NCBI GenBank assembly: GCA_030745885.1
Contig: JASLNR010000033.1
Location: forward strand, 1 to 61,535
Reading direction: 5' to 3'
From: Candidatus Thalassarchaeaceae archaeon
Lineage (GTDB): Archaea > Thermoplasmatota > Poseidoniia > Poseidoniales > Thalassarchaeaceae
DNA length: 61,535 nt
The notes under the pieces were generated by a model. That model ran no database searches. It saw only the letters and a list, made by a program, of their open reading frames with translations, and was not told where the DNA came from. The position numbers and the translations under genes are program-made. Numbering within the stretch: position 1 is the first letter of the stretch; each line of letters begins with the position of its first letter. Of this stretch, positions 59,517 through 61,535 are shown in pieces.

Positions 59517-60362
59517 TCAGCTGGGGTGGATAATCGGGAACAGGGGGTGGTCCATTTCTGACCCGTCGGCCAACTCGTCAGTCAGTCCCTCGAACTCGGG
59601 CGATGTGCGCCACTCGCGAGGTGCGTGGCGGGCGTCATCCCCGATCACCCGCACGGAGAAGGCTCGACGCCGTGCGGTAGAGCCTGCGCTGGCGTGCAAT
59701 GTCAGCATGTGGAATGCGACCGCGTCACCCGGAGCCAGCTCCCATCCCAGTACCTCCTGCGAGTCGGGGGCGGCGACGACGTCTGGGACCTCTGCGAGGC
59801 TGCCTTCGGGAAACCACTTGGCCTGCTCGGTCAGGAAGGTCTTGGGCATGTACCACGTGCCGTCGTTAGAACCGGCGACGAATTCGAGCGTGGACTCCCT
59901 CGGCACGTGGTCTACTGGAATCCAGAAGCTGATGTTCTGTGTGCCCGAGACGTTGTAGTACGGCTGGTCCTGGTGCCACGGGGTCGGCTGCTCGGTCTTC
60001 GGCTCCTTGACCAGTATGTGGTCGTGGTACAGCCGCACTGTCTCGCTCCCCATCAGCCTAGCCGCTATCCCTGGGAGGGCCGAGTCAAAGATGATGTTGC
60101 GATAGGCTGGGATTCGCTGCCAATTGCAGAAGTCCTCGAAGAACCTGCCCGGGTCCGTGTTGCGGCTCGCTGTAGCCCCCAGTGGACCCGGGTTGGCGAT
60201 GTTCCAGTCAATCGCCTCGCGCAGCGAGTTCACTTCCTCGTCCGTGAGCAGTTTTCGGATGGCGACCGCGCCGTTGCGCTGGTAAAACTCGACGTCTGAG
60301 TCGGTCACCTCGGGCATGGTGACCGGTTGATCTGATTGAAATTGAGGTTTCCCCAAGGTCAT
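59517..60362 (-). CDS. Phytanoyl-CoA dioxygenase (PhyH) family oxygenase
   Basis: A 281-residue Fe(II)/2-oxoglutarate-dependent oxygenase. 'FYQRNGAVAIRKLLTDEEVN' is the PhyH opening, 'TPWHQDQPYYN' provides the HxD iron ligands, and the distal histidine plus oxoglutarate-binding arginine lie in 'LTLHASAGSTARRRAFSVRV'. Family members hydroxylate small molecules or lipids; the substrate is not evident. Met16 is an alternative start. It sits with the antiporter gene between two tRNA-Arg genes. Base composition (GC-rich, CTG/GTG heavy) looks somewhat richer than neighbouring genes, which could reflect transfer. Confidence 0.9.
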   Translation of the reverse strand: MTLGKPQFQSDQPVTMPEVTDSDVEFYQRNGAVAIRKLLTDEEVNSLREAIDWNIANPGPLGATASRNTDPGRFFEDFCNWQRIPAYRNIIFDSALPGIAARLMGSETVRLYHDHILVKEPKTEQPTPWHQDQPYYNVSGTQNISFWIPVDHVPRESTLEFVAGSNDGTWYMPKTFLTEQAKWFPEGSLAEVPDVVAAPDSQEVLGWELAPGDAVAFHMLTLHASAGSTARRRAFSVRVIGDDARHAPREWRTSPEFEGLTDELADGSEMDHPLFPIIHPS

Positions 60363-60374
60363 TGTGGGTACGTT

Positions 60375-61376
60375 TCAGGTGAATTGTGGTTGGGAGCGTA
60401 GGTGCAGGTAGTGCGCCACTGACGCGGAGGACGCTGACAGCAGCGAGACTATGATCGTCACCTCGGAAAGTAGAGCGGTGGACATGGTGCCGGCCTCGAC
60501 GCCCAGCCAGACGATGAGAGCGGCGAAGGTTAGACGGCTCGTGGCTAGCACCTCGAAGTAGGTTGCGTCGCTCGGCCCGTGTCCGAGTATGTGTCCTGCA
60601 CCGAGCCATGGAAGGGGGAGCCTGCTCGCTGCGGCAGCGGCCAGGAGAACGAGCCAGTTCCAGGAATCGGCGATTGCCGACCACTCGATGCGCGCACCGG
60701 CGAGCACGAAGAAGGAAGGGGCAATGGCCGCGCGCATGAGAGTCTGTAGGTGGACTCTGGCCCCAGATGGGATTCTGTCGTGCAGAGCTATGCCCGAGCA
60801 GAAGGCTAGCAGAGTCAGTAGCACGATTGGGGTGCGCAGCACGGCGAGGACAAGCAGGACGATTGTGCTATTGACAAGGAAGGTGACCCCGAGCAGGTCC
60901 TTGGCCAGTGAGGTCTCGATTCGTCGATGGGTGTCGAGCATGCTCCATGAGATTGCTACCGAGACCTCCGAGAGGGCGAGTCCGGCCACCACCGCCCCCA
61001 TGCCTGCATCGGGCCAGAGCAGCAGCGCCAGGGGGGGGAGAAACAACAGAGGAGGTAGCAGTTTCGCGAGGGATGCCTTCGAGACTTCTCGCCATCGCTC
61101 ACGGAGGTGCTCGAAAGGAAGCGCGAGACCTGCGGAGAAGACGACTAGGAGGCCGAGGCCGCCGGTTAGGATGGACATGGCGGCCTGTGTGGCTGTGGAG
61201 GTCTCGGATCCAGGAATGGAGGGGGACAGATGCGGCCAGGCCGCCGCCGCTGCCATGCCAATAAGCAAGTGGCCCAGAGGAGTCGGTAGGGCGCTTACCC
61301 TATCGATAAGGGGGTTGGCAGCCCATGCGATGGCGAGGCAGGCGCAGATTCCAGCGATGCTGGCGCTCACGGCCAT
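60375..61376 (-). CDS. Monovalent cation:proton antiporter-like membrane protein (CPA2 type)
   Basis: A 333-residue protein with about eleven or twelve transmembrane helices. 'TPLGHLLIGMAAAAAWPHL', 'GLGLLVVFSAGLALPFEHLR' and 'SFFVLAGARIEWSA' resemble Kef/NapA-type cation/proton antiporters, where the 'FxAGLxL' and 'FFxxxG' segments are typical. There is no regulatory RCK domain at the C-terminus. The open frame begins at 61442, but that start lies within the tRNA-Arg gene; the ATG at 61376 opens directly into the first helix. The ion is not predictable. Its stop is 12 bases before the PhyH gene start. Confidence 0.78.
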   Translation of the reverse strand: MAVSASIAGICACLAIAWAANPLIDRVSALPTPLGHLLIGMAAAAAWPHLSPSIPGSETSTATQAAMSILTGGLGLLVVFSAGLALPFEHLRERWREVSKASLAKLLPPLLFLPPLALLLWPDAGMGAVVAGLALSEVSVAISWSMLDTHRRIETSLAKDLLGVTFLVNSTIVLLVLAVLRTPIVLLTLLAFCSGIALHDRIPSGARVHLQTLMRAAIAPSFFVLAGARIEWSAIADSWNWLVLLAAAAASRLPLPWLGAGHILGHGPSDATYFEVLATSRLTFAALIVWLGVEAGTMSTALLSEVTIIVSLLSASSASVAHYLHLRSQPQFT

Positions 61377-61430
61377 GCTTCTGCGCGTACAGGACCGTTC
61401 TTCAACAGACAGGCTCCCACTGAGGTCGAA

Positions 61431-61507
61431 TGGCGGACCCACCGCGATTCGAACACGGGTTACAAGCTCCGCAAGCTCATGTGATATCCAGGCTACACTA
61501 TGGGTCC
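61431..61507 (-). tRNA. tRNA-Arg (anticodon GCG)
   Basis: Cloverleaf with acceptor GGACCCA/TGGGTCC, D stem GTG/CAC, anticodon stem TGAGC/GCTTG around loop TTGCGGA, T arm CCGTG-TTCGAAT-CGCGG and encoded CCA. The anticodon GCG reads CGC and CGU (Arg). No intron. Nearly the same gene as at 59395-59471, differing only in the anticodon arm and adjacent bases. Confidence 0.93.
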
Positions 61508-61535
61508 AGCGGCTTTTCGACCGGAGTCATGTGCT

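Noticed and set aside
61377..61442. Upstream start of the antiporter at 61442
   Set aside because: It would begin inside the tRNA-Arg gene; the ATG at 61376 starts directly at the first membrane helix.

Overview
The window (61,535 bp, roughly 55-58% GC by eye) is a chromosomal segment of a mesophilic, probably marine euryarchaeon. The information-processing genes are archaeal: MCM helicase, GatE, Trm1, Pth2, RaSEA, archaeal uL1/uL10/P1 with Spt5 and SecE, a PAC2 proteasome chaperone and an archaeal FtsZ. Around them lie marine-style surface genes: an arylsulfotransferase-like protein with thrombospondin type-3 repeats, an RCC1/Cys-rich repeat protein and a fused branched-chain amino-acid transporter. 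Together these suggest Marine Group II (Ca. Poseidoniales). That assignment is inference; there is no rRNA here to confirm it.

Layout. 1-3043: a secreted arylsulfotransferase-like protein cut by the window edge, and a Ca2+/H+ exchanger, both on minus. 3137-10476: a plus-strand housekeeping run of fap7-like kinase, CDP-alcohol phosphatidyltransferase, ftsZ, secE, spt5, a shortened uL11, uL1, uL10, P1 and two unknown genes. 10493-15032, minus: a YchF-type GTPase, a polytopic membrane protein with a small partner, and the archaeosine radical SAM enzyme RaSEA. 15180-16949: an MFS (Atg22/UMF1-like) permease. 16957-32848: a long minus-strand run of tightly spaced genes: RCC1 surface protein, threonine aldolase, secreted thioredoxin-fold protein, AddB-like and AddA-like helicase-nucleases, M20 peptidase and a coiled-coil protein. 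32955-35867, plus: an aminotransferase and a Lys/Ala-rich coiled-coil protein. 35882-41843, minus: mcm, gatE, a DUF4430-like protein, an ECF S-component and pth2. 42060-44277, plus: a PPC-domain protein and an alpha/beta hydrolase-coiled-coil-HHH fusion. 44303-52811, minus: a four-gene Liv-type ABC operon with a fused permease and a giant multi-domain binding protein. 52950-61507: purM, trm1, moaA, nfuA-like, PAC2, a pentapeptide protein, a hot-dog thioesterase, a PhyH oxygenase, a cation/proton antiporter and two tRNA-Arg genes.

How the genes work together. The secE-P1 block joins protein export, transcription elongation and the ribosomal stalk base, as in other archaea. It departs from the norm twice: Spt5 carries an N-terminal Nudix-like domain, and the uL11 gene encodes only the C-terminal RNA-binding domain. 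The AddA/AddB pair looks like a two-subunit recombination helicase-nuclease in which both subunits keep nuclease residues and an Fe-S cysteine set. The Liv operon encodes a complete importer: SBP, fused LivH-LivM, LivG and LivF. Two proteins about 6.6 kb apart (34269-35867 and 42499-44277) share a C-terminal helix-hairpin-helix-like domain and a coiled coil, and define an unnamed family.

I saw no insertion sequence, CRISPR array, rRNA or prophage. No stretch over 300 bp lacks a gene; the longest is about 215 bp, at 41844-42059.
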